Of a stretch of DNA of 64,000 nucleotides, positions 13,841 to 27,552 are shown piece by piece. The DNA is from Pithys albifrons albifrons (lineage: Eukaryota; Chordata; Aves; Passeriformes; Thamnophilidae): positions 64,592,299-64,656,298 of the forward strand of contig NC_092461.1 of NCBI RefSeq assembly GCF_047495875.1. The letters run 5' to 3'. The notes below the pieces were generated by a model that saw nothing but the letters and a program-made list of their open reading frames with translations, did no database searches and was not told where the DNA came from. The translations under genes and the position numbers were made by a program. Position 1 is the stretch's first letter. Each line of letters starts with the position of its first letter.

Positions 13841-13913
13841 GAGGGATGTTGAACCAGATGACTTGCAAGAGTCCCTTCCAATCTCAACCATCCTGTGAGT
13901 CTCCGAGTCTCTG
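13841..13913 (+). mobile_element. Short CR1 3'-end remnant
   Basis: The sequence 'gaaccagatgacttgcaaga' followed by 'gtcccttccaatctcaacca' and 'tcctgtgagtct' matches the last ~70 bp of CR1 3' UTRs (standard form: ggttggactagatgatctt, ggtcccttccaaccc, attctatgattctatg). The terminal octamer repeats are eroded. It is too short for subfamily assignment. Confidence 0.65.
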
Positions 13914-16900
13914 GGATAACTGAGAAAGTTTTCCTGGTGTGCAGACTGATCTGACAGAAATTCTACAAGAATTTTCAGGCTGTACTTGAACTTTTGCACA
14001 TCAGAGAAAAGTACTGGTCTTAATAATAGAAGGGAAAAAACACAAAACTAATGGTTTGAAAATTGTTTATTTTCCCACAAGTATTAGAAGGAGCAGCCAA
14101 ATGAATGCACTGGAGGATTTTTTTCCTTTTTTTTTCAGACTGCATTAACTTTCAGCCAGAGCTATGTAGGATTATTTCTAGCTCAAAAGCTGGACCTACT
14201 TTTGCCTCCTCTAACACTGGCATTAAACAGTAACACTATCTGGCAGCAACAAACAGCACAAAATAAGTCTAAGATTATCCAACAGCACACACAGCTGAGA
14301 ACATTCAAAACCAGCTGGCAAATGTTTGGAGTTACTCCAGATTCTCATAGTTGTCTTCCTTAATGCAGACAAAGGTAACAAATATGTACAAGGGGCCAAA
14401 GATCTCTGGTTTGCTCTCATGCTGTGCTTTAGCCATTGTGCTGATTATTGGGTTAGCTTTGTTAACAAGGACACACAGAAATTTTCTTTCCTTAAATCCC
14501 TTGAGTTTTGTTGAATTTCAGCAAATGATAGAACAAAGTTTTAAAAAAACCAACATCCGTGAGCACAATGTGTCATGGAAAGGAAAAGTTCTTCCTACAC
14601 ATCTTATCAAGACCTTGCAAAATGGTTATGTGTGACTTTTCTTCATTCTGCTCTAAGGACCACGCAAAAGAAGTCCTCCAAACTTGAAGGATTGGTTTAT
14701 TGCCATCAGAAAAATCCACACTCAGAAAAACAAGTCCTTAAGCAAAGAATTGTCTCTTTCATACAGATCTTGCAGGAGAAGGAAAGACTTCAGACAGGCA
14801 TTGCCTGACACTAAAACCTGCTTGTCTGCCTAGTGGTAAATCTGTGCCTAATACAGAGACATGAATGTCTCCATGCTTGCCTTTCACTTGAGACTGCTTG
14901 TTGCTTGTAGCTACAGTTCAAACCAGCAAATGGAAGAACAGCTAGATTGCCCCAAACACACCAAGCACAGGCACCAGTCCCTGCTCTGGCATCAGCTGAC
15001 TGCTCTGTTACACTGGTAAAAGAAAAACTGTGCACATTGTATTATTATGTATTTCCGCTATTCTAATTGTCCTCAAAGTGGAGGCATGCTTTCCAAGATC
15101 AAGCACAGCTGCTTCTCCTCAGTCTCCCCAGCCTTACCAAGTTCCTCCCACGGATGTGGGAGCTGCAGGAATCACATCCCCTATGAATCATCAAGGTTTT
15201 CAGGTATTGTGAGCCTCTGCCCTTTAGCCTGACAGTATATTTTCTCTGTGAGTAGCTACATGTGAATGTAATTGCCTGTAAGTTTAGCAGTGAGATGTTA
15301 GAAAACATAGATGATGTCCTGCAGCTCTTGGTCTCAGTGCTCTAAAAGGCAGAGTTAAAATGTTCCCTCATCAGGGAGATCTTGCTGCTATGGAAGGAGG
15401 CATTCTGTTCCACATGGCTACAGGACTTTTGTGGAGACTATGTCCCTTTCTGGGGACAATTTGGACAGAAGCTGCTGATTCCTTTGGGGGTAACACTCCA
15501 CTATGAATCATGGGCAAAAAAAATGAAGGGCTTCTTAGTTTGATTTGTGCCTTCCTTGGACTCTAAGTGTGATGAGGAGCCATGTCATAGCATGTCCCTT
15601 GGCAAAAGGGGAGCTGTGTATTACAAGACACGGGAAAAGATAAGCCACTGCTTAGTATTCATAGTAAGGCAGGACCCAGGAGCCTAAGCCAACCTCAGGA
15701 TTCCATTATGCTAACCTTCATTCAAACACTTTGTCCTTTATCCTATTTACCTGTTAATAGGTCTCCTCCCCTCTTTTTAGATTCTTCAGCTTTGATTTTT
15801 TTTTCTCCTTTCTTTCTCAGGGGCTTGTCACCTTTTTCTTTGTCTTGTTTCTGAAAATCAGTAGAGAAAGCAGAAAAAATACTTAATGTAATGTGCTTAC
15901 TGGATCTTATCTGCTGCCTAAGTTACAAAGGAACGTCCCCTGCTAGGGAAAATTTCCTCTGAGACCTTCCTTTCTCGTAATAGGAACAGTCTGAACAGCC
16001 AGTACTTTTTGTTTCTTTTTAAAGGCATTTATTGAATAAACAATTTCAATTGGAAATTTTTGCTTGACTCCTTTATGACTTTAGGAGTATTGGTTGCAAA
16101 AGTTACCCTTTGAACTAACTCATAACTTTTTACTCTGTTTCACAAACTTATCTTCATTCCAACATTGTAACTTGACTATCTCCGTGGACAGGTTTGGGCT
16201 GCTTCATAGCAGATATAATTTGCCCCAAGTCCAAGTGAGGAACTGGAGGGGAGAGAGAGAAATGGGCAGGAAGAGAGTGTTAGTTATAAATTTGGCTGAG
16301 ACATTTCCAAGCTTTCATTTTATGGTACCAATGCACAAACAGAAAAATCTGAATGCAGTGGAACCAGCCAGCTCCATTGTGCTCTAATTTGATTATAGCT
16401 ATAAATCGACAAGTCTTTAGGAACAAAACTTCTTATTGAAGAAACAGCTGTCAGTCTGTAATGTCCATTAGACAGTCATGGCTGGAGAGCTGCAGATCCT
16501 TGTTTGCATCATAGTGAGACAGAGATGACACTGCAAGGTTTCCTTCCAGATCTGGCCCCCTGCTGCCCAGGGGTCAGTTTCCTACTGTTTATGGGTTGAG
16601 CAAACAATAGGAAGGGGGCCATGAGGTGTCCACGCTCTGCAAGAAGTGACCTAGTGAGTGCTAGAAGGCTGGGAAAGCCTTTGAGATGAGTGCACCCAGA
16701 GGTGGACTTCCTGGCTGTGTCATTTTCCTTATCCTCAACCTTGTCCTGTCCCCCTACCTATGTCCACTTTGATCTACACTCCTGGTGTTTTAGACACAAA
16801 CTGTCTCTCTCTTGCATCATCAGGTAGAGCCTAGTTCCAGGCATAAGGGAATAATGGCAGCAAAGATGGGTGGGGCTGAATCTGGATTTCAAAATCTAAA

Positions 16901-18999
16901 CTTAAGGTCTGAGATAGGGGAAGTTGTGGTCATTTAAGCAAACAAACCTTGAACAAATAAGGAAAGTTCTGGGGAGAACAAATAAATGACTAAATAAAAA
17001 GTATCTGTGTGAGGTTTTAGAGTCAGCTGCTCCATAAAAACAGGAAGCCTTTAAAATACAAGGAGAAAGAGGTATTTTTTTTCTGTACACAATAAAACGG
17101 AGCCTTTATGAGATAGAGAGAGGAGCAGTACTTTCATTTTCACTCATGGTGCATGTGAGCATAGGAGCAGATTTCTGCTCTAACAAGACTGGGGGAGAGA
17201 GGGCTTAAAGCTTGTAGCTTGAGCAAGTCCCTGTGGGTGAAGGGTATAGTTCTGCGTGTGTTAAGATGCAGGCTGAATCAAGCCTCACCACTACTGAGAT
17301 AATTCCAGTTTCTCTCCTTGCTACTTGCTTCTTATTTTTTCCTTAATTAACTTTTCTTCAATGGAATTACTTTTAAGTAGCAGGACTGATTATAAACAGC
17401 TCTGAGTAATCAGTTTGAAGGACTAGGGAAAAAGTGGATATCTGCATTTATCTGCTTTTGCATTTCACTGAACTGGTTCAAGTTCGACTTCAAAAAAATT
17501 TCCCAGTTTCTCATTCATATAATAGAAGGAAGATCTCACATAAAGATATTTCAAATATCTTCTTGATATAGATTTGATATAGATATATAGATATGCCATT
17601 TCTGATATGAAATAACATATTTATTTGTTCACATATTTATTCAAAAGAAGAGCAAATAAAACTGAAATTGTAAAGAGTAGTACATTAAGAGACCCCTAAG
17701 AATCTCCTTAACTACATTTGCAATTGTTTTCTTGTGAAGAAAAGTTTATGAAATGTATTTAAATATTTATGGAATGTTAAAAATGAGGCATTAATTGGCA
17801 AACAACTTAATTAAAATGCTTTCTCAAGTAATTAGGAGTAAATACTTTCCTCTCTGTTTTGCATACCATTTGTCTTGTTCTCTGTTTGATAAAGCCTGCC
17901 TGTCAGTCAAACTTTGCTGCAGGTAATTTTTTAGCTCTGTGGGGAAAATCTTCAAAAATTACATCTGAATTTAAAATATTTTTATTATCATTTTCATCTA
18001 ACAAATTCTCCTTTTTACTTCATCTTCTATATGTCCCAGTAAAGCAGTATCCTGGGAATTTAGGGCCTGAAGATGAAATTCTGCATCAAGGCATTACTGA
18101 GTTTCCAAAAACGCTCTCCTGAGAACAAACTGAATCAATCTAGAATCAACAAACAGTGCAGTTAATTAATGAGTACACCATAAGGGAGCTTTTTTAAACA
18201 ATGTTGACTGCTGCTGCCTCAGGACCAATAGCACCAGAAGTTATTGCTGGTTTCAAAGAAGTGATTCTTAGGGTTCCCCCAAGGCACCTTTTGCTTACAT
18301 TAGCTATTTACTACAACTTTTCCTCTTATTTGCACCCTAGGGAAAGTATACTTATTTGCTAAATTACTTTTTAAGTGATGCTTCTTCATGCCAGTAGCCT
18401 GAGGTATATGAGGGAAGATGCTACAGCATAAATAATAGCAGAAACTGAGCTGCTGTACAGCAAAGTGCAAAGGAAACCTTTGAGCTGGACACCACCCAAG
18501 CAGCACTTCCAATCCAAGCTAAACCTGGAGGGCCCCAAGGACCAGCTGTGCACCCAGCACCTGTGTCTCACCAGTGGCCACAAATCTACAGAAGTCTCCA
18601 GAGGGAGAAGTCCTGCAGAACAATTTGGAGAATCAGGATGGAATAATTGAGGGAAAAATCCCAGATTCCCAGCCACTAAAAAACAGAGAAGCGGAATCAA
18701 TCTTAGGAGGGTGATGCAAGTTTGCACCAGGTGAAATCCTGGCTAGTAGATTGTTTCCAACAGTAACCAAAATGAATGGAGTATTCTAACTAGAGTTACT
18801 TCCGTGTGAAATAATCCAAACAACAAAATATTAAAAATGGGACTGCATTTTTTGAGGTCACAGTGTTACAGTACAGTGATGCAGTGATTACTTTTCTCAT
18901 GCAACTTTTGGAATTTCCCTTTCAGGCCACTCTGTAGGAGGAGAAAAAAAAATCTAAAGTAGGAGGCTGTGTTTACCAAACACCCTTCAGAACATAAGC
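13914..18999. other. Noncoding, no feature recognised
   Basis: AT-rich sequence with scattered short T- and A-runs (for example 14119-14140 and 15796-15812) and a small GATATA-rich patch at 17561-17600. No exon, RNA gene or dated transposon is identified. Confidence 0.5.
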
Positions 19000-19360
19000 T
19001 GGGTAGAACATCATGTTCTTGTAAAATGATGTTTTCTTATCACGGCTGTGATAAGAGCTTAAAATTGTTATTAAGCAGAGTCAAACTATCACTGGCCTCC
19101 GGTAAAGTTGCACTTGTGTGTAACGAAATTCAGAGATTGGATAAAATGCTGAAATTTATTTTAAATATGCTGAATGGCAATTGTGCTTATCCCAGCCTTT
19201 TTTTTGAGCTCTTATAACTGTAACAGCATCTGTCATTCACACAATAAATTGTCCCATGAAATCATGGTGTAGAAATATTAATCTAAATCTGAATGGAAGC
19301 ATTATATGTTAATAAATCCAAGTGACTGTAAAAGCATTGGGTATAGCAATAATCAGTTGG
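19000..19360. promoter_or_regulatory. Candidate regulatory stretch with GATA palindrome
   Basis: It contains a perfect 8-bp inverted repeat, CTTATCAC (19036-19043) and GTGATAAG (19048-19055), separated by GGCT. This gives two head-to-head GATA cores (TTATC / GATAA). The surrounding 300 bp is repeat-free, AT-rich and motif-dense. Binding and conservation are untested inference. Confidence 0.3.
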
Positions 19361-22300
19361 TATTACTGATGGGATCTTGCTGGAAGGCATTTCCAGCCTT
19401 CTCATGCTTTTAATAACATTTACTGATAAATTACCACTACCATAAATATTTCAGAGGGGATTCATTGATGTAAGGTAATCCCTAAAAGTTAGGAATGACT
19501 GATGTTCAGGTTTGTTCCTGCTATAAAATTTTAGCCAGATTTTTGTAGGACCAAGGAAAGTGTGATCACCAACAGGATGGGTGTGAAGCTGAAGAAACCT
19601 TTGTGTTTCTGGAGGGCTTGCTTTGCAAAGGGTTCAGGCAGACTGGAAATGAAAGGATCCTGCAAAATGCAGCCTTTGTTTCCAGAGAAGAAAGACAGTG
19701 AAATCTGCTGCCAGGAGGGCAAGTGCAATCTAAACCCAGGAAGTTAAACTCAGTCATTTAATTCTCTTATGTTTATGTCTGGTTTTGTTAATTTACTGTA
19801 AATTTGAAGGGACTTTACAGTACAGGCACCATGACAGGGTTTGACCTGGGCAACAAGCCTCTGCTGGAAGGGAAAGACCTCTTGCCACGGTGGCTCAACC
19901 ACATGACACATGAGCCTTGTGCAGCTGCCAGCTGAGCATGAGATGCTGTTTCTTTGGAGCTCCTCCTGGCATTGCCACTATTTATGTATTATTTGGGATC
20001 CATTTTCCCCAAGTGCACTGGTGTGTGTTGTGTGCCAGAGTGACCTCACCCAGGAACTGTGACCAGAGCTGGGGTGTGAGCTGGCCCCAGGCTCTAATCT
20101 CAGCAGGCCAGTGCTCCAGCAGGTTTGGCTGCAGTGAAAGGTTCACAGAAGTTGACATTTTCTTAATGTTCATTTGGACTTAATTCTGCTTACTTCAGAT
20201 TGCATTCATTTCATTCTTGACATCAAGGAGCAACTTCTAATTGTGGTTTTGATGCTAATAATTCATATCTGATTACAAACATAAAAGCCATAGATTGCTT
20301 AAATATGTAAGAAAAATGGATCAAAAATTGGTGGGAAGCTGAAATACTGTTATTAAAAACAAGCAGGAAAGCCCGATCAGGTTTGTACTGTTATTAGTGA
20401 TGGTTCTGATTTCACTCTCAGAGTATCTTTCTGAAGCAACTTGTACATGCTGTTTTATCTTTTTCAGTAATAAATGTTGCTTCTCCCCCAGACTTCAAAT
20501 ATAAATGTTTATTGCACATAAAGGATGTGACTTCAGATTAGGAGTGTTCATACCAAGTATTTTAATAAAAAATATTTTTCTATCAAATAGAAACCAAAGC
20601 AATTCACACTTGGCAATGATACATTGACTACTACCTCAATAGAAATAAAAACGGATTGTCTCTATGCCTGTTTGTTTCTTGATATTTAATTAGAAGTCAC
20701 CTTACAGATATATCTATCAGATAGCAAAAGCTGGATATGCCTGCAAAAGTTGGATATGGTTTCCTGCTCATCTTATGTAATATTCTAGTTATATGTGCCA
20801 CTAAAATCTTGGGACCGCATTTTGTTTTGCAAAAGTGATTGTTAGTATCTGCCTTCCTTTGTGTCCATAGCATATCAGGTAAAGTACAGTAATATCTGAC
20901 TGTTGTGATGACCAACACCCAGGACCGAACCAAAAAATGATGGTTCTTATTTCTACAGATTAAATATTGCAACAAAAGAGAAAAAAATAGAAAATCTTTT
21001 CAGCTTGTAGGTATGTTTTCATAGAGTTAGGTCTAGACAGTGTAACACTGACAACATGGTGTGGTGAAGAAAATGTTCTACAATGATCTGTACTTGCACT
21101 ATACATGTCATTTTTCCCATGGGCCAGCAACTGCCAAGGCAAGGCACTGAGCTTGATCCTTCAATGTGTACATGAAGTTAACTATCTTCAGTTCAGTTAT
21201 CAAATCACTAAAAAATTCCTATTATGTAAACAAGACTGCTAGCAATTATGAATTTGATCTACTCATGTTTCCAAATCTTTGCCTTCTCTTCTACTGGATG
21301 TGGGAGCCTGTCACCTCCTTTATAATTACTGCAACAAGTTGACTTGTTCCCAGGGCTACAAGCTGCATTTCAGTGCTTCTGTCCAGCTGTGTCACTTGAC
21401 GTATGGTAATTGTAAAGCCTTGGAAGATTATTTATTCAATGTGTACCTCGCCTGCTGATTCAAGTTCCTTTGTAGGGGATCCTGTTCACAAAATTACCAT
21501 TTACAGTGATATTTTCATCCCTGATGATCTTACTGACAAACTAACTACTACCAGTAGACCTTGCTTGCACCATCCACTTTAGAAATACTGTCTGCTCTTC
21601 TCTGTCCACGGTAACTCTATCTGACATGCAAGATCCATCTAAGGGGCCTTGAAAGGTTTGGACTTAGACACTGTTATGAACCTGGATACATACAGGCAGT
21701 TTCTGGATATACTTAAGTATAAATACTTGGTAGGGCCAAATGATAGCTCTCTCTGGATGGCTCTACCTCCAAAACATGTAGAAAAACATGAAGCTTTATG
21801 TATCTTCATGGTGAAGACTTCAGTCAACAAAAACAAAACCCTAGATTTCTGAATCTGCAGGTCAGACACTCAAGAGTTAGGGAGGATGCTGGTTCCACTG
21901 CCAGATTCTATGTGGATTGATAGTGCTACAAAACATTTGGAGTGCCTAAGGCTTTGGTTCTTGACTGAACACAGATTCTGAGTCCTCTGCAACTTTTTAA
22001 GTGCCGGCCTAGTATGAGCTCATTTAACCTCTTGAAACTCTCTAAAACTTGTTTGAAGAGTTGTCCTTGTTCAGCAGGTTTTATGACAGATCAATTACTG
22101 TCCATGCATCCATCTTGCTAAATCAGGCCCTACCTAGCCTCTCACAGCTGATGCAGAGCTTTGTAAAATGTATGGACAGAATGAAATCTGTATTCTGACT
22201 AATTTGACAGTCAGTTGTGAATCTACACTTCACCTGGATCAAGCCTGTATTAGCAGTTCATTCTGTCTTAAAGATGGCTAATATGAAGGGAATGTGCAAC

Positions 22301-25300
22301 AGTCTCTGAGCTGCTCTTGGTGAAGTTTAGGAAAAAAACCATTTTCACTTTTTCTGATGTCAGTTTGTCTGAATTACTGGAAGATGATATCTACTTTAAT
22401 GTGTTAGCTGAACTAACATTTTAATTACTGAAGTAAGTGAATATGAATATGGACACACAGCTCATTTCTAACTAGATCCTATGAAATTTCTGAAAAACCT
22501 GAGTTACCAAGTATCATGATATTTTTAGAACATGTATTATCATTGCCTGTACTATGGAAGGGGGATTTACAAATCTGGATCTGTAGGTGATAATGTAGCA
22601 ACAGAGTGTGGGACTGCTACTTTCCATGTAATCCTTTGCTATAACCAAAAAAGTGTGGGTGATGCTCTTGCTGCATAACAATTTCTTTTTTTTTTTCTCC
22701 CTTGTACAACACTAGAACGCTCAAGCATTATAGATGCAAGAGTTTGAAAAGCTGTTTGTAAGTCAAACTGTTTCAAAGTAGCTCTGAGGGAAAGGAAAAC
22801 AAATATTCCCTTAACCTTCACTCTAATTATATCAGTCATTAAAATACAGGGAACAAAGAACAGTGTTTATTAAAATTCCCTTCTGTTGATAGCTCCTCTT
22901 TATACTGTGGTTCACACCAGCAGATGTTTAGAGGAGACATCTTTGTGGAAGGGAGGAATAGTGAATTGAGATAAGTTAACCAAATATTTTAAAATATTCT
23001 GATACTCTATATGATTTTTTTTTATACTACCTGTAGGCAGAGGAGTTATTTTAATGATGTATTTTCATTTAAGTTCCCTCTGTGGTTGTCCAACTTTGCA
23101 CAGTACATTAAATGTACAATCCTGATGAAATGACAGCATTTGATACTTCTCAAGTAAGATCCAGAACTGCATTGTATGCTTTTCAGATTATCAACAGAGA
23201 GAACAGAAATGTCTGTTTTCAACTGAAGGCTTACTTTCCTTTTGCTATGAGAACTCTTGATTCTGTAACCATAAATTAATTTGTTTAATTCTGAGATTAT
23301 TAGTACAACTGGCATCTACTTCAAACAATGAAGCCATCTGCTTTTATAGGGGCATTGGAGAGGTACACACTTCTGCTCTTGGTAATTTACTTCCTTTATA
23401 GGTCTTTTCTCCTTGCCAATAATGCAATTTTCAAAGTGGACTTTAGAGCAGATGCCACTATCCTAAGTTTGTGAACAAAGTGACTATTGCACTGACTTGC
23501 ACTGTTTTGGAAAGATGGGTTTCAGGCTGTCTGATAATCAATAGAGACAAACAAAACAACAGAATTACTCTGCTTTTTAGCCAAAATTTGCACCTGAGTG
23601 GATACTTCTCAGTATTTTAAGTGGTTTTCCATGAGAATAACTAGAACAGGATGTAGATGTCAATTTCTCTATTACAGAAATAAGACTGGAACTGTCTATT
23701 GGACTCAGTTTTCACTTTTTACTTCCCGATGATAAGAGCTTTGTTATAATTAAGAGATTTTAAAACACTTAAACTTCAGCATTTATTCTAGAGGTGATTT
23801 CAGTTTTCTCTCATCTTTGCTTACATAATCCACTGAAATAAAAATTAACTGTCTTAAAGCTTTAAAAACTGTCTAAATATTTTTAAGTAGTATGTTTGTC
23901 TGCAAAAAATGGAAGTTGTGTAAGCTACTAGTCTGATATACAGTTAATTTTCCTTTTGGTGTTCATGCCACAGGGCCTCCAACTCACAGGATGATTCTGG
24001 CATAAGCAAAATGAAATAGTCAGAGCAATAAGCGTGGGACTAAGGGGTTCTGTGTCTCAGAGAGATGGTGTGTTGCACATCTCTGCTGCACAACACTTGT
24101 CTACCTTCATAGGGAAATACATGTTGCTCTTGATGGACGTGATGGTGATAGCATATGCTATTGATGCAATCCTCCTAAGTTGGGGAATTATACACACAAG
24201 CCAGGTTACTGAGGCTTGTATGAAATTCAGGTCACACCTGACACAAGAAAGACAAAGGAGATGACTTCTGGGAAGCTGCGTATCCCAGTAGTAAAAGAGA
24301 GAGCGAGAACAAGCCCCTTAAGTTGAGTTACCTCAGCTCCATGCCATAGAAGTGTCAGCTGGTATCCTGAACTCTGTCACGTTTTGTGGCTGTGAGCATG
24401 AAGACCATTCAGAGTGAAAAGAGCACAAAAGCATCAAGTATAGGGTTGGTAATATGAAAACAAACTGCTCAGGGAGCAGGTGGGAAGCCATGGGGGCCAA
24501 GCACCTTAACCCCACTTTAAGGATATCTACTGCTCTAGTAGCAGAAGGCAGCTGTAGCCATGGTGGATCCTGAGGCAGCTCAGAGCTACTGGTGTGACAT
24601 GTAGATCGCTTATAACTGGGGTATAGTCTGACACTGCCAAAGCATTTCTGCTACACTGGAAAAATCTTTTTTAGTCAATAAAAAATTTAAATTATTTCCT
24701 CAATTGTGCCTATGATATCCATGTAGGTAAGGATAGCTGCTGAGCTACCTACTATAGAGGTATATTGAGACAGAAATTACCGGGAACTAGCTTCAGTACC
24801 TAACCCTCCAGAGTCTTCAGTAGATTTACCTTATCTCATTTAAGAGAATAGTGTTGATTCCTTCTTTTTTTCAGCCTAATTCATGTTCCTTTGAACTGAG
24901 TGTCTTTTGCCTCTAAAATCTGTTCCTTGCCTTTTTCTGTAAAAAGAAAAGCAGAGGAAAGAATTCAATTCTGGCAGATTTTTATTTTACTCAAATGCAC
25001 AATTAGTATATAACATATGGAACCACACAAATATCTTTCCATCACAACCCATATAAAAAATGCTCCTGGTTTCCAAAAGTCAAAGTCTGAGTGAGTGGGA
25101 CAAGGGAGATGCCTTACAAAAGCATCCAAAACTAAGTAAAAAGTGTCATAAAGACAAAATGCCTGAAGATATCAATGTACAAAACTTGCCTTTAGGAATG
25201 ACTTCCCACAGCTTGTTGAACTACAGGTAAAGACTTTTTGTTTTAAACAAGTCTTACTTTGTCTTAGCATTGACACAGATAGTAGTACACTCAGTTCTAG

Positions 25301-25859
25301 CTGGAGCAGAATAAACATCTTTGCTCTGCGCATGGCAATACAGGCTACAGGCTTACTTGACCTTTCCAGTTGAGGGGGCTACTTCCTTACAGGTAGATTT
25401 GCAAAGAGCTCTGGAAGATACTCTCTTACTGATACAAGTCTGATGGCATCCAAAAAAGCCCAAAAACCAACCAACCAACCAACCAAAAAAAGAAAAAAAC
25501 CAGCCGAGAACAAAAAGGGACATTTAGAAGCCCTAAAGAAATTGTAACTAATTTTTTCCCCTGAGGTTGTCATGCAAATAAGGTTTTTCAGTGGGCTGCT
25601 ATTTCATGTGACACTAAATGTGTAAGGGTCACAAACCAGTGGTTCGGATTCAGTTTGTGGTACTGTAAATGAATTTAAATTAAGGATATTGCTGTCTACT
25701 TACACTTCTACCAGAAGGATTTGCTCATGGCTAGACCTTATGGGAGCAACATGCACTAAGTCATGAATAGTCTGCTTTTATTTCTGAAATATCACATTCT
25801 CCTTCATTTTGCTTTGAGCCTTACATAAAAAACCCCACTCTCATTGTTAGAAATCAACA
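19361..25859. other. Noncoding; short simple repeats only
   Basis: No gene is identified. Simple sequences include a T-run at about 22683-22696 and an (AACC)n run at about 25466-25485 within an A-rich patch. The region 19820-20180 has overlapping ORFs on both strands without recognisable products. Confidence 0.5.
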
Positions 25860-26160
25860 GCAAAACTGAAATAATCCTGTATTGCATGTATTTTGGAAAA
25901 TGAATATGACCTAATTTAAAATATAGAGGTAAAAGCACCAGTTGCATCCAGTAATTTCCAGCAGGCAATGTTATTGGATGTAGAAAATTGACTAGTGCAT
26001 CCAGTATAAATTATTGATGCACTCATATTGACTTATTCTGACTTTGATGGATTGAAAATGTGACACTATTGTAATATGCATACTGTATTAATAACATATC
26101 TAATCAAGGATAATTTTTAACAAACTATGACATAAGGCCCTAAATTATTGATGGATAACA
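25860..26160. promoter_or_regulatory. Possible conserved noncoding segment
   Basis: Repeat-free, AT-rich and TAAT-rich. The 10-mer GCATCCAGTA occurs twice, at 25944-25953 and 25997-26006. It is listed only because its texture resembles vertebrate noncoding conserved elements. There is no direct evidence of function. Confidence 0.2.
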
Positions 26161-27206
26161 GTTTAGAGATGGTTAGTGCATTAGGTGAATGTGTTCATTT
26201 CACTGACCATTTGGTTTGGTCCCATCTGCCACAAGTTAGCTTCCTCATCTCTCTAGTACCCATTCAGGTGCATTTGGAGCAGCTGGGATATTGGTTCTCT
26301 ATGGAGAAATAAGATCTCACCATGACTTGCCAATGCTCCCCGCAGTTCCATGCTCCCCAGCAGCCTCTTCAACAATAGGACAAGGCCCTTCTCAGTTCCA
26401 GGTCTAATAATTTAATCCCATAAAACAATGTAACTTAGTCCCTCAGAGAGCCCAACCTTATTAATAAAAAATGCAGGCATACAATTTACATTGTTATAGT
26501 GACATTCCTCAATATTGCTTTTTTTCATTCTGTCAAAAGCTGCTTAATAAAGAGAGACTTATTCAAGGAAATAACGTGGCCATTTGAGGAAGTTAGTTTA
26601 GGATTATAGCACGTAAATTAGGAAAATATGGAGACGGGGATGGGAGGGATGTGAGGGTTAGGGGAGTTACTATGTTAAAGAACATCTGTGTCTTTAATTC
26701 TTTAGTTTGGAATACTAACAACAACAACAACAGAAACAAAAAAAAAATCAAAAAACCAAAACAGAGTATAGATTTCAAAATAGTCAATGCTCACTTTTGA
26801 TCCTCTTTGCAATTAAATTGTGATGTATTTGCTGAAGAACTCTTCTTAATACTAGTAGCATCCTTCACCAGTGTGTTAGACAGTGAACCAGAACAATTCA
26901 TAATGTGGCTCAAAGTATTAAAACAAGTGGATTCCTGTGACTATTATTTAAGTTTTGTCTTACAGCCATCAGTATCCTGCAGTGTTTGCAGAATGTGTCC
27001 ATTTCCACAGATGTTTTAAGAAGTTGTTTTTTGTTGTCAATCCTGAAATAAAATCTCAAGAAGAATGTCAAAAAGAAGCAAATGGTTGGAAGCTTAAAGA
27101 AAGCATTGCCTCTGGCAAGCATCTTTTGAAAGAAAATATTTCTCATTGTCAACCTTCAGCAGAGGTGGCAGGAAATGATGCTTATTACCAGACAGCTTAG
27201 TATGTT
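26161..27206. other. Noncoding; short (AAC)n
   Basis: No gene is recognised. A short (AAC)n lies at 26717-26731, followed by an A-rich tract. ORFs of 64-81 codons on both strands around 26600-27200 are not recognised. Confidence 0.5.
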
Positions 27207-27387
27207 TGACTAGACTTCAGGAACGAAGATTTGGGCAGGGCTCTCCCCACGTGGGTGTGCCCTTCCAGCCTGCGCAGTGGATTTTGTAGGTGAGGCACAG
27301 TGTGCGCAGAACTGGCCCCACTGTTTAAGTCCTAAGGTCCATTTGCCATGGCCGAGCGAGCTTGAACAGTGAAGTCCTCAGGACTGT

Positions 27388-27453
27388 CGCAGCACCCGGT
27401 ACTAACCAGGGCTGACTCTGCTGAGCATCCGAGATCTGATGGGGTGGGATGGC
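27388..27453 (-). repeat. 5S rRNA-derived segment of SINE copy 1
   Basis: On the minus strand GCCATCCCACCC matches 5S rRNA nt 8-19. After a deletion, AGATCTCGGATGCTCAGCAG matches about nt 40-59. CCTGGTTAGTAC follows (nt 67-78), then directly CGGGTGCTG (nt 105-113). The 5S sequence is quoted from memory. Box A and the intermediate element are present. The box C region (nt 79-104) is missing. Confidence 0.8.
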
Positions 27454-27480
27454 AGGGAGGCATTGAACTGCCAGGGGACG

Positions 27481-27552
27481 GTCCCCACTGAGACTCGAAC
27501 TCAGGTCCTTGGGATTCAGAGTCCGGAGTGCTCTCCATTACACCATGGTAGT
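27481..27552 (-). pseudogene. tRNA-Gln-derived head of SINE copy 1
   Basis: The minus strand reads ATGGTGTAATGGAGAGCACT, then CCGGACTCTGAATCCCA, then GAGTTCGAGTCTCAG. This is the layout of tRNA-Gln with anticodon CTG retained in the loop CTCTGAA. The anticodon stem (CCGGA/TCCCA) no longer pairs fully and the acceptor stem is mutated, so this is a SINE promoter head and not a working tRNA gene. Both internal pol III boxes match consensus. Confidence 0.85.

Larger units (their letters stand above)
27207..27552 (-). mobile_element. Composite tRNA-Gln / 5S rRNA SINE, copy 1
   Basis: Read on the minus strand this is a SINE of about 346 bp, homologous along its length to the copy at 54699-55055 (roughly 85% identical by eye). 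From its 5' end (27552 downwards) it has four parts. First is a tRNA-Gln-like head with A box TGGTGTAATGG (27535-27545) and B box GTTCGAGTC (27492-27500). Second is a 5S-rRNA-derived segment (about 27453-27388). Third is a unique body of about 170 bp. Last is a tail reading CCCAAATCTTCGTTCCTGAA. The first bases of the head are degenerate (actacc where copy 2 has ggtccc). I see no clear target-site duplication. It lacks the CR1 octamer tail, so the mobilising LINE was probably not CR1. The ORF of 81 codons across it is spurious. Confidence 0.85.
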
